Positions 1-7,295 are shown, counted from the stretch's first letter. The stretch: DNA of 15,764 nucleotides from UBA4661 sp002405405 (GCA_036847245.1 DAIUAL010000066.1:1-15764), one strand, 5' to 3'. Program-made: numbers and translations. Notes: generated by a model from the sequence alone, not told the origin.

Positions 1-642
1 TACAGCGACATGATCGACTGCTTGCGGAATGAGAGAGAACAACCCCGTCAAACTTTGTTCCGGTGATCGTAAAAATGAAACCCGATGTCCACCAGCTTCA
101 AATCCCGAAGCGACAATTGCCGATACACCTGCCTTTTCCAAAGCAACGGCTTCCTCCACAGTGGTGGCAGTACCAATCGTTACAATATTCCTCGAGCGAC
201 ACTCTGCGAGGATATCTGCGGAGGGAATACAATACACAAAATTAAAGTTCGGAGGATCTGACAATAACAATGCTTGTATCTGCTCATCGAAATGCTCTCC
301 TGCATGAATAGGTCGAGGCGGTATTTCGATGCCTAACTCATCGAAATACGGCTGGAACAAGGTAACAAGGTGGTCATATTGTGATTCATCAAAGTCATTG
401 ACCTCTTCATCGCAATTGGAAACCCACAAATTGATATTAAACGGACAAGTTGTACGAGATCGGATATCGGCTATAGTTCTAGTAATTTCTTCAGGCGATA
501 ATACATTTGCTCCAAATGAGCCAACACCACCGGCATTGCATACCGTCACAACCAAATCTACCGATGAAAAACCTCCACCGAATGGTCCCTGTACAATCGG
601 GTATTTGACTCCCAACAGCTTGGTTAAATCATTCTTCCACAT
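1..642 (-). CDS. Nitronate monooxygenase / 2-nitropropane dioxygenase family flavoprotein, C-terminus cut by window edge
   Basis: This is a partial gene: 214 codons are visible with no stop before the left edge, against roughly 310-360 residues for the family. It belongs to the FMN-dependent TIM-barrel family that includes nitronate monooxygenase and FabK-type enoyl-ACP reductase. Visible motifs are the N-terminal YPIVQGPFGGG (residues 14-24), AGGVGSFGA (37-45), PFNINLWVS (67-75), IGTATTVEEA (156-165) and the phosphate-binding IVASGFEAGGHR (176-187). His186 occupies the position of the catalytic histidine of nitronate monooxygenases. The ATG at 640-642 has an AGGG purine stretch 7 bases upstream. 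It lies 30 bases after the stop of the preceding minus-strand gene, so the two are probably co-transcribed. Members oxidise alkyl nitronates, but many homologues have unknown substrates, and a FabK-like role cannot be excluded without the C-terminal half. The family call is firm; the substrate is not. Confidence 0.9.
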   Translation of the reverse strand, partial: MWKNDLTKLLGVKYPIVQGPFGGGFSSVDLVVTVCNAGGVGSFGANVLSPEEITRTIADIRSRTTCPFNINLWVSNCDEEVNDFDESQYDHLVTLFQPYFDELGIEIPPRPIHAGEHFDEQIQALLLSDPPNFNFVYCIPSADILAECRSRNIVTIGTATTVEEAVALEKAGVSAIVASGFEAGGHRVSFLRSPEQSLTGLFSLIPQAVDHVAV

Positions 643-672
643 ACGAACCCTTGCAATCGCATATAAGTAGTT

Positions 673-1140
673 TTAGTCGCTTTTTTTACTTGTTCTTTTC
701 TTGCCTTCCGGTGAAATGGCAATCTTTTCACTGCGCGTCATAGATTTAACGAAACTGACATGACGAAAACGCAATGCTGTCCAATCCGAATCAATCGCAA
801 CCTGACGTACCGTTTCCAAACCCAAACTACCGAGAGCTTCCCAGCCTGTATCACGGTTGAAATTACACGTATATTGTTTCGACGTGCCTTTCGGATAAGC
901 AAACCAAATAATAGCATCATTGACAAGCTTGCCGCGCATCTTTTCGGCAAGTGTTTGAATTTCTTGTTGAGTAGTAACAAAACATAATGCGAATTCAATT
1001 GCATTCGCTGTCATTGCAGTTCGCACAGCGGTCTTCTCGGCAAATGCCTCAACAAGAACAGACAGATCTTCAGGAACATTGATAAGAACGACCTGATGAG
1101 CGTCTTTAAAGTTTAACTTCTTGAGGAGTGCATTCATCAT
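673..1140 (-). CDS. Conserved protein of unknown function, 155 aa, DUF3052-like
   Basis: No function is known to me. The sequence has the look of a small soluble alpha/beta protein: an N-terminal QVVLINVPEDL strand-turn (16-26), FALCFVTTQQEI (50-61), a core IIWFAYPKGTSKQY (77-90), FNRDTGWEALGSLGLE (93-108), and a closing QVAIDSDWTALRFRHV (113-128). The tail is lysine and serine rich. The order 'WFAYPKG - GW..LG..GLE - VAID.DWTALRFR' resembles small proteins annotated as DUF3052 or YdeI-neighbour hypotheticals; this is recalled similarity, not a search. There is no signal peptide or membrane segment. A GGAG motif 7 bases upstream supports the first of the two consecutive ATGs. The gene lies between yqgE (51-base gap) and the nitronate monooxygenase gene (30-base gap), probably in one transcript. 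The ORF is very likely real; the family label is tentative. Confidence 0.8.
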   Translation of the reverse strand: MMNALLKKLNFKDAHQVVLINVPEDLSVLVEAFAEKTAVRTAMTANAIEFALCFVTTQQEIQTLAEKMRGKLVNDAIIWFAYPKGTSKQYTCNFNRDTGWEALGSLGLETVRQVAIDSDWTALRFRHVSFVKSMTRSEKIAISPEGKKRTSKKSD

Positions 1141-1191
1141 GCTGATACTCCAAACGTATTTGAGAAAAGGGGCATGAGCGATTCTACCCGT

Positions 1192-1788
1192 TTAATTCAA
1201 GTTGGGATATGTAGGTATAGTCGTAAATCGTTCGTATTCTTTGCCAAAAGTTTTGACAAAACGACTCCAAAAGTTTTTGGTGTCATGATCGAAAATTTGC
1301 TCAATAGTTGTTTGTGCAGTTGCACGCGCTAAAAGCCATGCTTTTTCTTCTAATTCACGTTGTAGTTGTCCGGCGCCCCAACCGGAATATCCCACAAGGA
1401 ACTTAAATTCATCGGGTGCCATTAACTCCGTTCGCAGGACATGAAGAATTTCCTCCAACGAACCACCCCACCAAATTCCTTCAGCAACTTCGACCGAACT
1501 TCGGATATACTGACCGGCACGATGCAGGCAATGGAGTGTATTCTCTTGTACGGGTCCACCCCAGTATAACGGAGTATGCACATCTGCCATTTCGGGCACC
1601 ACATCGCTGACAAAAACATTCATCGGGCGGTTTAGAATATATCCGACTGTACCTTGCGGATGATGTTCCGTTAGAAAAATTACCGTGCGTTGAAAATTGG
1701 GATCCGATAAAAATGGCTCCGAGAGCATAAACTGCCCCGTACGCGGCGTAGTTTCGAGAATTGTGTGCATAAATTCAGATGAATACAT
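1192..1788 (-). CDS. yqgE: YqgE/AlgH family protein (UPF0301)
   Basis: This is a clear YqgE/AlgH family member of about 190-200 residues, the usual family length. Counted from the ATG at 1788, it has GQFMLSEPFLSDPNFQRTVI near the N-terminus, then FLTEHHPQGTVGYILNRP, the signature YWGGPVQ in the middle, and GYSGWGAGQLQRELEEKAWL in the second half. The biochemical role of the family is not settled; AlgH was linked to alginate regulation in Pseudomonas, but the protein is broadly conserved. The start is uncertain. A TTG at 1815 extends the frame by nine codons, and the ATGs at 1788 and 1770 have no clear Shine-Dalgarno sequence. The family consensus begins only a few residues before the GQF segment, so 1788 or 1770 is most plausible. 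It follows the glycosyltransferase gene after a gap of about 117 bases and precedes the DUF3052-like gene. Confidence 0.93.
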   Translation of the reverse strand: MYSSEFMHTILETTPRTGQFMLSEPFLSDPNFQRTVIFLTEHHPQGTVGYILNRPMNVFVSDVVPEMADVHTPLYWGGPVQENTLHCLHRAGQYIRSSVEVAEGIWWGGSLEEILHVLRTELMAPDEFKFLVGYSGWGAGQLQRELEEKAWLLARATAQTTIEQIFDHDTKNFWSRFVKTFGKEYERFTTIPTYPNLN

Positions 1789-1905
1789 ATCAGAAAGAAT
1801 CAACGTGCTATACAAAGCATCGCTACTACTGCCAAAGAGACGAAGTCTTTTTTTGCTTTCCTACTGAAGGAATTTGCAAAAAATTCTCTGCACTTATTCT
1901 TTTTA

Positions 1906-2934
1906 CTATGATGATTTTTCGTTAAGAATAGCAATTACATCAGAGGGCTGAATGCTTTGAATACACAAACATTCCCTTACCGAACAAGACGAACATTCTG
2001 CTTTACCCTGCTCTATGATGTGCGCTTCTTTCCCCAATGCTCCCCAACGCCCAGCATGAAGAGGTCTTCGCGCAACATACAGTCCCACACAATGCACACC
2101 CAATGCAGCAGCGATATGAAGCGGACCCGTGCTAGCGGCAACAACTGCCTGAACACCGGAAATCAAGCCAATTAATTCATGCAATGTTAAGTCGCCACAG
2201 GCATTGACAATAGAACCTTGCATGATATGTGTAGCAATGACGGGTTGAGAAAAAAACTCCCGCAATTGCTCTCCCTCTACTTTTGAACCTGTAACAATGA
2301 CACGCCAACCATGCGTACAAAGCAACTCTGCTAATGTCTGCCAGTGATGCAATGACCAGCGAGGAGCACTCCCTTGTGATAGTGGATGAATCACAGCTGT
2401 CCGTGCATATTCTGCCGTACTATATCGCGCAGGGAATCCTTCGCGAGCATAAAAACCATATAAATCGGGAATCTCTTCGAGAGTAGGAATGCTTACAGTA
2501 TCGAACAATGGCTCTGCAAGACGACAATTCAACTGTGATTCATGCAGGGAAGAATTCTTCCGACCAACATTTACTAGATGGTTGCACAACCACCAGTGAT
2601 ACAATCGATGCGATGTACCAAGCCGCTCCGGTACTCTTATTTGCTTGGCAAGACGAGCTATGGCTTTATTCGGGAAAACATGAATCAGATGTGTGGCGTG
2701 ATGCAGTGCTTCGCGGAGAGTGTGTTGGTGGTCGGTCGATCTTTCATCCCACACGAGAACAGAATCAATATGTGAAGAGCATTCTGCAATCGACGCTGTG
2801 TACGGGCGCACAAGCATGGCAATACGCGCCGAAGGAATATTCTTTCGTATCCAGCCCGCGAGCGGCAGTGTTAGCACAACATCGCCGATACCGTCAGTGC
2901 GACTCAAAATAATATGCGGTTCGGAATACTTCAC
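1906..2934 (-). CDS. Glycosyltransferase family 9 (heptosyltransferase-like)
   Basis: This is a GT9 (GT-B fold) glycosyltransferase of 342 residues, the family to which the ADP-heptose:LPS heptosyltransferases belong. It is expected to act at the cytoplasmic face of the inner membrane in LPS core or other surface-glycan assembly. Visible signatures are the N-terminal SRTDGIGDVVLTLP (11-24), the mid-protein IHPLSQGSAPRWSLHHW (182-198), VIVTGSKVEGE (212-222), and the donor-binding VVAASTGPLHIAAALG (264-279). The tail has four cysteines (C314, C317, C322, C324), as many GT9 proteins do. I chose the GTG at 2934 because it places the conserved first strand about seven residues in, as is typical, and starts 13 bases after the upstream stop. 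An in-frame ATG at 2982 would add 16 non-conserved residues and overlap the ATPase gene by 35 bases. The sugar and acceptor cannot be read from sequence. Confidence 0.93.
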   Translation of the reverse strand: MKYSEPHIILSRTDGIGDVVLTLPLAGWIRKNIPSARIAMLVRPYTASIAECSSHIDSVLVWDERSTDHQHTLREALHHATHLIHVFPNKAIARLAKQIRVPERLGTSHRLYHWWLCNHLVNVGRKNSSLHESQLNCRLAEPLFDTVSIPTLEEIPDLYGFYAREGFPARYSTAEYARTAVIHPLSQGSAPRWSLHHWQTLAELLCTHGWRVIVTGSKVEGEQLREFFSQPVIATHIMQGSIVNACGDLTLHELIGLISGVQAVVAASTGPLHIAAALGVHCVGLYVARRPLHAGRWGALGKEAHIIEQGKAECSSCSVRECLCIQSIQPSDVIAILNEKSS

Positions 2935-2947
2935 ACACGACCAACAA

Positions 2948-3349
2948 TTAGATGTCGAGTTCCAATCGGGTCTGCGCACCATTGGGAATTTTCAAAAATT
3001 CTGCGCGAGTCATCAGTGCACGAATAATAAGGACACCACGACCACCGTCTAACAGCAAATTCTCCGGGTTAGTAGGATCGGGTAAAGAATCGGGATCGAA
3101 ACCTGAGCCCTCGTCTTGTACCATCATCGTCAGTGTCGGATGCTCAAAGGAAATTTCAATCACAACAGATTTTGAAGTATCGCGTTTATTGCCATGTACA
3201 ATGCCATTATTGACTGCTTCTGTTAAAGCAATCACACAATTAGAGTACTGCTCATCAGATAAACCAATCGACTGCGTACATTGACGCAAAAAAGGCTCGA
3301 CATACTGCAAGTTAGAGGTACTGCTGGCAAGTGTAAGGCGATGTATCAT
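2948..3349 (-). CDS. Anti-sigma regulatory factor, RsbW/SpoIIAB-type ATP-binding protein
   Basis: This 133-residue protein is a stand-alone GHKL (HATPase_c) domain of the serine-kinase anti-sigma type. Its N box ALTEAVNNGIVHGNK (41-55) carries Glu44, Asn48 and His52-Gly53-Asn54. The G1 box is VQDEGSGFDP (77-86), and the G2-like glycine loop is DGGRGVLIIRALM (101-113). Family members bind ATP, phosphorylate a STAS antagonist and sequester a sigma factor or other target. A candidate antagonist is encoded nearby at 6899-7243 with its phospho-site serine present. No PP2C phosphatase or sigma factor gene is in the window, so the target is unknown. The gene heads the minus-strand run and is transcribed divergently from secD. 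The length matches single-domain RsbW-like proteins; the start ATG has no strong Shine-Dalgarno sequence. Confidence 0.93.
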   Translation of the reverse strand: MIHRLTLASSTSNLQYVEPFLRQCTQSIGLSDEQYSNCVIALTEAVNNGIVHGNKRDTSKSVVIEISFEHPTLTMMVQDEGSGFDPDSLPDPTNPENLLLDGGRGVLIIRALMTRAEFLKIPNGAQTRLELDI

Positions 3350-3424
3350 AAAGCAATCTGAGAAGCAATCAGAAAAAAATCACGCAAGCAATGTGCAGAA
3401 TTGGCAAGACACAAAGAAAACTGC

Positions 3425-3430
3425 ATTATA
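3425..3430 (-). promoter_or_regulatory. Candidate -10 box for the minus-strand gene run
   Basis: The minus strand reads TATAAT, about 75 bases upstream of the anti-sigma ATPase start. No good -35 hexamer lies 16-18 bases further upstream. It is only a candidate. Confidence 0.25.
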
Positions 3431-3503
3431 CAATATGAAAAACGTCTCGAATAGTGTGATGCCGCGAGAATATACAAACATTTTATGGTCGCCGTATCGC
3501 TTT

Positions 3504-3531
3504 TTGGAAATTCTATGCTCCAGAGTATAAA
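3504..3531 (+). promoter_or_regulatory. Candidate sigma-70-type promoter upstream of secD
   Basis: TTGGAA (3504-3509) and TATAAA (3526-3531) are separated by 16 bases, giving 4/6 and 5/6 matches to the sigma-70 consensus. This would leave a leader of roughly 210 bases before secD. Primary promoters in Bacteroidota often use different boxes, so confidence is low. Confidence 0.3.
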
Positions 3532-3737
3532 TACGACCACATATTTATCATTACGGGAACTCTTCGCTTGAACTCATTGTGTATCTGCCTAAATTCGTCT
3601 ATATTGCAAGTCTTTGGGCGTTTTTCGGAGCATTTCAACGACACTGTGCAATGGGTACTGTTGGTTGCTTCTATGACGACTCTCTCGAATACGTGCACAT
3701 AATTCATTGTATTCCTACTCATTTATTTACATTTTCC

Positions 3738-3743
3738 GAGGAG
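3738..3743 (+). promoter_or_regulatory. Shine-Dalgarno site fixing the secD start
   Basis: GAGGAG lies 6 bases before the GTG at 3750. It is the strongest ribosome binding site near the secD N-terminus. It favours the GTG over the ATG at 3579, from which the frame would otherwise run. Confidence 0.8.
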
Positions 3744-3749
3744 ACACCT

Positions 3750-5834
3750 GTGAAACAGGGTAAGATTGGTCCGATTCTGATTATTGTGCTTCCGCTACTT
3801 GCGGCGGCATACCTTTTGTGGCCCACCTATCGCGCCAGTAATTTGGAAAAAGAGCGTCAACGCTTTGTTGATGCCCGCGACAGCGTTGGATTGGCATCCT
3901 TTGACAAGACAAGTGGCGACGCTTTGCGCAAAGCACGCGAAGAACGCATCAAACTTGGTTTGGACTTGCGTGGCGGTATGTACGTAACACTCGAAATTGA
4001 TGTTGTACGCCTACTCGAAGAAGCCGCGTCACGCGATGCCGCCGACGAACTTCTCCGTGAAGTCATCGAGAAAACACGCCAAATGGCAGAAACAACTGAC
4101 GAAGAAGTCATGGATATCTTCAAGCGTAATTTTGACGCTCTTGCACGTCCGAAAGGCAAAACTCTATTGTCCTACTACGAGATTGCTGATCGTAACGCAG
4201 ATGAAGCTGCCGTCTTAAAACGCCTTGGCGAGAATGTCAATCAAGCTATTGATCAAGCTATGGAAATTGTTCGTCGCCGTATTGATAAATATGGCGTAAG
4301 CGAGCCGACCATTCAAAAACAGGGTTCACGTCGTATTGTTGTTGAATTACCCGGTGTTGCCGATGAAAAAGAAGTTCGTTCGCTCTTGCAAACAACAGCA
4401 CGTCTCGAATTCAAACTTGTTCGCAATAACGCAGAAATTGCTCGTGCCTTCGCACAAATCGATCAGTTGCTCAAAAACAAAGGTGTAATGCCGGTTGTTG
4501 CTGTTGATTCTACCAAGAAAGATTCAACCAAAGTCGTAGCCAGCGCAACAACCAAGGTTGATTCTACCAAAAAAGATTCAACCAAAGCAGATACTGCGAA
4601 GAAATCAGCTAATCCTATGGATAAATATGCGGGCTTGCCTCAAGAAGAGCAGGCAAAACGTTTCCGCGAAGATTATCCTTTCACATCGCTCTTCGTAGGA
4701 TTTGTTGCTCCACCAAATGGTCAACCGCAACAGATTATCTTCAACAAAGAGATTTTCCAAAACAAAGAATTCCCCGAAGCAGATTATATCTTCCAAGTAC
4801 CGGAAGCCAATGTTAAACAGGTAGAAGCAATTCTTGCTCGCCCTGATGTCAAGCGTATTTTGACAAATGAGTATGCTGTACATATTGCAGCAAAACCTGA
4901 TCGTCGTGGTGCACAAGATGTACCGGGTCAAGGCATCTTCGAAATGTATGGCACCAAAGGCGATGCAGAGCTGACCGGTGATGTCATTACCAATGCTCTT
5001 GCAACCTTTGATCAGCAGACTAATCAGCCCGAAGTTATTATGGATATGAGCGCTGATGGTGCAGAACGTTGGGCACGTATCACCGGTGCAAATATTAAAA
5101 AACGCGTTGCTGTTGTTCTGGATGATCGTGTATATACCGCTCCGACAGTACAGAATAAAATTACCGGTGGTCGCTCGCAGATCACAGGATCGGCAAATAT
5201 CGAAGAAGCAAAACTTCTCGAAATCATCTTGAAAGCCGGTGCGCTTAAAGCACCTCTTAAAGTTGTTGAAGAGCGTGTTATCGGTCCTTCGCTTGGTGAA
5301 GACTCCATCCGCAAAGGTGTGATTTCTACTCTCGCGGCGGCGGCATTGGTTGTTCTCTTCATGGCATTGTATTATGCGGCTGGCGGTTTGATTGCAGATG
5401 TTGCAGTACTCATCAATATTCTTCTGATTATTGCGCTCTTAGCGGCATTCAAAGGTACGCTCACACTGCCCGGTATTGCAGGATTGATCCTGACCCTTGG
5501 TATGGCGGTGGATGTGAATATTCTGATTTACGAACGTATTCGCGAAGAATTGTATCGTGGTCGTACTTTGCGTGCGGCAGTTGACGAAGGGTTCAAACGT
5601 GCTTTTGGTGCAATTATTGACTCGAACATCCTGACCGTCATCACGGGTATCATTCTCTTCAAAATTGGTACGGGTCCGATTCAGGGCTTTGCGGTTACAC
5701 TGATTATCGGTGTCTTGATGACGCTCTTTACAGCAATTACCGTATCGCGCGCTATCATTGAATTGCGTCTTGCAGGTGGTTTGAATGAGTTTAACTTCGG
5801 ACAAGATCCTAAGTTTATTCCTGCAAGCAAATAA
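3750..5834 (+). CDS. secD: Protein translocase subunit SecD
   Basis: SecD is the larger half of the SecDF accessory motor. It sits in the inner membrane and uses proton flow to help pull proteins out of the SecYEG channel. Starting at the GTG (3750), the product has 694 residues. A first membrane segment spans about 8-25, followed by KLGLDLRGGMYVTLEID (68-84), the SecD P1 hallmark. The large periplasmic part runs to about residue 500, with MSADGAERWARITG in its later part. IGPSLGEDSIRKG marks entry to five C-terminal membrane segments, which include DVNILIYERIREE (near 587-600), carrying the conserved Asp and Arg of the proton path. The protein is longer than the 615-residue E. coli SecD, partly because of a Lys/Ser/Thr/Asp-rich insert around residues 252-290 that contains an internal repeat. 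secF follows after 44 bases, so the pair is surely an operon. No yajC is next to it. Confidence 0.97.
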   Translation: MKQGKIGPILIIVLPLLAAAYLLWPTYRASNLEKERQRFVDARDSVGLASFDKTSGDALRKAREERIKLGLDLRGGMYVTLEIDVVRLLEEAASRDAADELLREVIEKTRQMAETTDEEVMDIFKRNFDALARPKGKTLLSYYEIADRNADEAAVLKRLGENVNQAIDQAMEIVRRRIDKYGVSEPTIQKQGSRRIVVELPGVADEKEVRSLLQTTARLEFKLVRNNAEIARAFAQIDQLLKNKGVMPVVAVDSTKKDSTKVVASATTKVDSTKKDSTKADTAKKSANPMDKYAGLPQEEQAKRFREDYPFTSLFVGFVAPPNGQPQQIIFNKEIFQNKEFPEADYIFQVPEANVKQVEAILARPDVKRILTNEYAVHIAAKPDRRGAQDVPGQGIFEMYGTKGDAELTGDVITNALATFDQQTNQPEVIMDMSADGAERWARITGANIKKRVAVVLDDRVYTAPTVQNKITGGRSQITGSANIEEAKLLEIILKAGALKAPLKVVEERVIGPSLGEDSIRKGVISTLAAAALVVLFMALYYAAGGLIADVAVLINILLIIALLAAFKGTLTLPGIAGLILTLGMAVDVNILIYERIREELYRGRTLRAAVDEGFKRAFGAIIDSNILTVITGIILFKIGTGPIQGFAVTLIIGVLMTLFTAITVSRAIIELRLAGGLNEFNFGQDPKFIPASK
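4503..4587 (+). repeat. Duplicated 31-bp unit encoding a K/S/T/D-rich insert in SecD
   Basis: Two copies of a 31-bp unit lie at 4503-4533 and 4557-4587 with one mismatch, offset by 54 bases (18 codons), so the frame is kept. Each encodes VDSTKKDSTK. The copies sit in the periplasmic domain between conserved blocks, in a stretch that looks disordered and highly charged. Confidence 0.95.
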
Positions 5835-5878
5835 GCCCGTTTCTTTCCATTCTTCCGCAACTTATTTTTTCGCATATC

Positions 5879-6832
5879 ATGGAATTTTTTCACGGAACAA
5901 AAATTGACTTCTTGAGCAAGCGCGCGATGTTCTTTTTCTTGTCGCTTGCCATTAATGTACTCGGCATTGTCTTTGTCTTCGTTGCAAAACCGGAATTCGG
6001 TATTGACTTCGTTGGTGGAACAGAGCTGGCTGTACGCATTCAGGGTGCAGCAAACCAAACAGATAAGGTTCGTCTTGCAATGGATAATGCCAAATACACA
6101 AATACACAAATCAAATCCTATGGTCAGCCCGAAGAGTATCTGATTCGTGTACCTAATTCTGCGGCACTTAATCTGACACAATCACTGACACAAGCATTGC
6201 AAACGCAATTTCCACAGAACACCATTACCGTTCTGAAAACCAACACCATTGGTCCAAAAGTCGGTGCTGAACTGCGCCAAGACGCTATTCTTGCTGTAGG
6301 TCTTGCTATTGTTGCAATTCTTGCCTATGTCGCATTCCGATTTGACTTTCTCTTCGGTTTGGGCGCGGTAGTTGCGTTGATACACGATGTTATTTTGGCG
6401 GTAGTTTTATCGGTTGCTTTCAATAAACTGCACATCATTCATTTGGAAATTAACCAAGATATTATTGCCGCTATCCTGACAGTACTTGGTTTCTCGATCC
6501 ATGACAAAGTGATTATCTTCGATCGTATTCGCGAGAATCGTGACAAAAACAAAAATATGACATTGCTTGAACTGCTGAACTTGTCAATTAACGAAACATT
6601 GAGCCGCACAGTCAACACTGTAATGACTGCCGCTCTTGTACTGCTCGTGATTGTTGGCTTTGGCGGCGAAGTATTACAAGGATTTGCCTTTGTCATGCTC
6701 GTGGGCTTTGTAACAGGTGTGTATTCATCGGTATATGTTGCAGGTTCATTTGTTGTGTGGTATCTTGAGAATATCCGCAAAATCGATGTAGCTCATGTAG
6801 CTCACACCGTTGCTCTCAAAGCACGTGCATAA
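5879..6832 (+). CDS. secF: Protein translocase subunit SecF
   Basis: SecF partners SecD in the inner-membrane SecDF complex. The 317-residue product is of normal family length. It has a first membrane segment at about 18-36, then FGIDFVGGTELAVR (40-53), the P4-domain hallmark. A membrane segment from about residue 140 is followed by the conserved GFSIHDKVIIFDRIREN (204-220), with Asp209 and Asp215-Arg216 in the proton-path motif. Two or more terminal membrane segments lie around 245-300. The family motif usually reads 'N-D-T/S' where this protein has His208-Asp209-Lys210, so the aspartate is kept but its neighbours differ. The ATG at 5879 lies 44 bases after secD with no clear Shine-Dalgarno site. 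The tail contains a small 9-bp tandem duplication encoding VAHVAH. It is co-transcribed with secD and possibly reads on into the STAS gene 66 bases downstream. Confidence 0.97.
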   Translation: MEFFHGTKIDFLSKRAMFFFLSLAINVLGIVFVFVAKPEFGIDFVGGTELAVRIQGAANQTDKVRLAMDNAKYTNTQIKSYGQPEEYLIRVPNSAALNLTQSLTQALQTQFPQNTITVLKTNTIGPKVGAELRQDAILAVGLAIVAILAYVAFRFDFLFGLGAVVALIHDVILAVVLSVAFNKLHIIHLEINQDIIAAILTVLGFSIHDKVIIFDRIRENRDKNKNMTLLELLNLSINETLSRTVNTVMTAALVLLVIVGFGGEVLQGFAFVMLVGFVTGVYSSVYVAGSFVVWYLENIRKIDVAHVAHTVALKARA

Positions 6833-6898
6833 GATCCGTGCTGTACAATAAGCAAAACCTGTTTTGATTCTTGATTTACCCCATAGGAGATTACCCCA

Positions 6899-7243
6899 AT
6901 GACACTTACTCGACATCTCGCTCACGCGCATATTGGTGTTGCTTTATTAGAAAAGCATGTTACAGGCGGACCGCAAGCAGTAGAGTTCGGCACATTAGTG
7001 CGTGATTTTCTCGCACAAGGTGGCAAGCATTTGGTGGTAGATATAACGGGTGTAGAAGCAATGAATAGTTCCGGCTTGGGAATGCTTGTTGGAGCAGTAA
7101 CAACCTTACGTAAAGCACAAGGTAAAATTGTTCTTGCGTGCGTGCCGCCTATCGTACAGAACCTTTTGACGATTACGCGACTGAATACGGTCTTCGAATC
7201 GTATAGTTCGGTCGAAGAAGCGGTATCGGCGGTGCAAGGATAG
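6899..7243 (+). CDS. STAS-domain anti-sigma factor antagonist (RsbV/SpoIIAA type)
   Basis: This 114-residue protein is a single STAS domain. It contains HLVVDITGVEAMNSSGLGML (44-63); Ser58 in the NSSGLG motif matches the serine phosphorylated by RsbW/SpoIIAB-type kinases in SpoIIAA and RsbV. The central strand-helix pattern and closing helix (SVEEAVSAVQ) also fit. When unphosphorylated, such proteins bind the anti-sigma ATPase and release its target. GGAG at 6886-6889, with 9 bases to the ATG, supports the start. The gene sits between secF and a strong terminator, so it probably ends the secDF transcript. The ATPase gene at 2948-3349 is a plausible partner, though that pairing is inferred from proximity only. 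Confidence 0.93.
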   Translation: MTLTRHLAHAHIGVALLEKHVTGGPQAVEFGTLVRDFLAQGGKHLVVDITGVEAMNSSGLGMLVGAVTTLRKAQGKIVLACVPPIVQNLLTITRLNTVFESYSSVEEAVSAVQG

Positions 7244-7263
7244 GTGTAGAGTACAAACAACAC

Positions 7264-7295
7264 AAGGCGAGACGCAAGTTTCGCCTTTCTTTTTG
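7264..7295 (+). terminator. Intrinsic terminator after the STAS gene
   Basis: A 10-bp stem (7264-7273 with 7278-7287, one G-T wobble) closes a GCAA tetraloop of the GNRA type and is followed by the T-rich run TCTTTTTG. It starts 21 bases after the STAS stop and separates that gene from purA. Confidence 0.88.

Larger units (their letters stand above)
3350..3749. other. Divergent intergenic region between the anti-sigma ATPase gene and secD
   Basis: These 400 bases carry no convincing gene. The secD frame is open for 57 codons upstream of the chosen GTG, but the translation is cysteine- and histidine-rich with no SecD-like features, so I treat it as untranslated leader. Short ORFs on the minus strand here look like chance. 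The region must hold promoters for both directions; candidate elements are listed separately. No tRNA, riboswitch or terminator could be recognised. Confidence 0.6.

Noticed and set aside
329..670. Plus-strand open frame of 113 codons, and a 92-codon one at 29-307
   Set aside because: Both lie antisense to the nitronate monooxygenase gene, whose translation shows clear family motifs; the plus-strand products have no recognisable features.
1833..1856. Possible terminator hairpin (AGAC-GAA-GTCT followed by a T run) on the plus strand between the glycosyltransferase and yqgE genes
   Set aside because: The stem is only 4 bp and the T run is on the strand opposite to the genes, so it would terminate no known transcript here.
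3346..3722. Minus-strand short open frames (64 and 69 codons) in the secD upstream region
   Set aside because: They are cysteine-rich, have no recognisable motif or ribosome site, and overlap the divergent promoter region; most likely chance.
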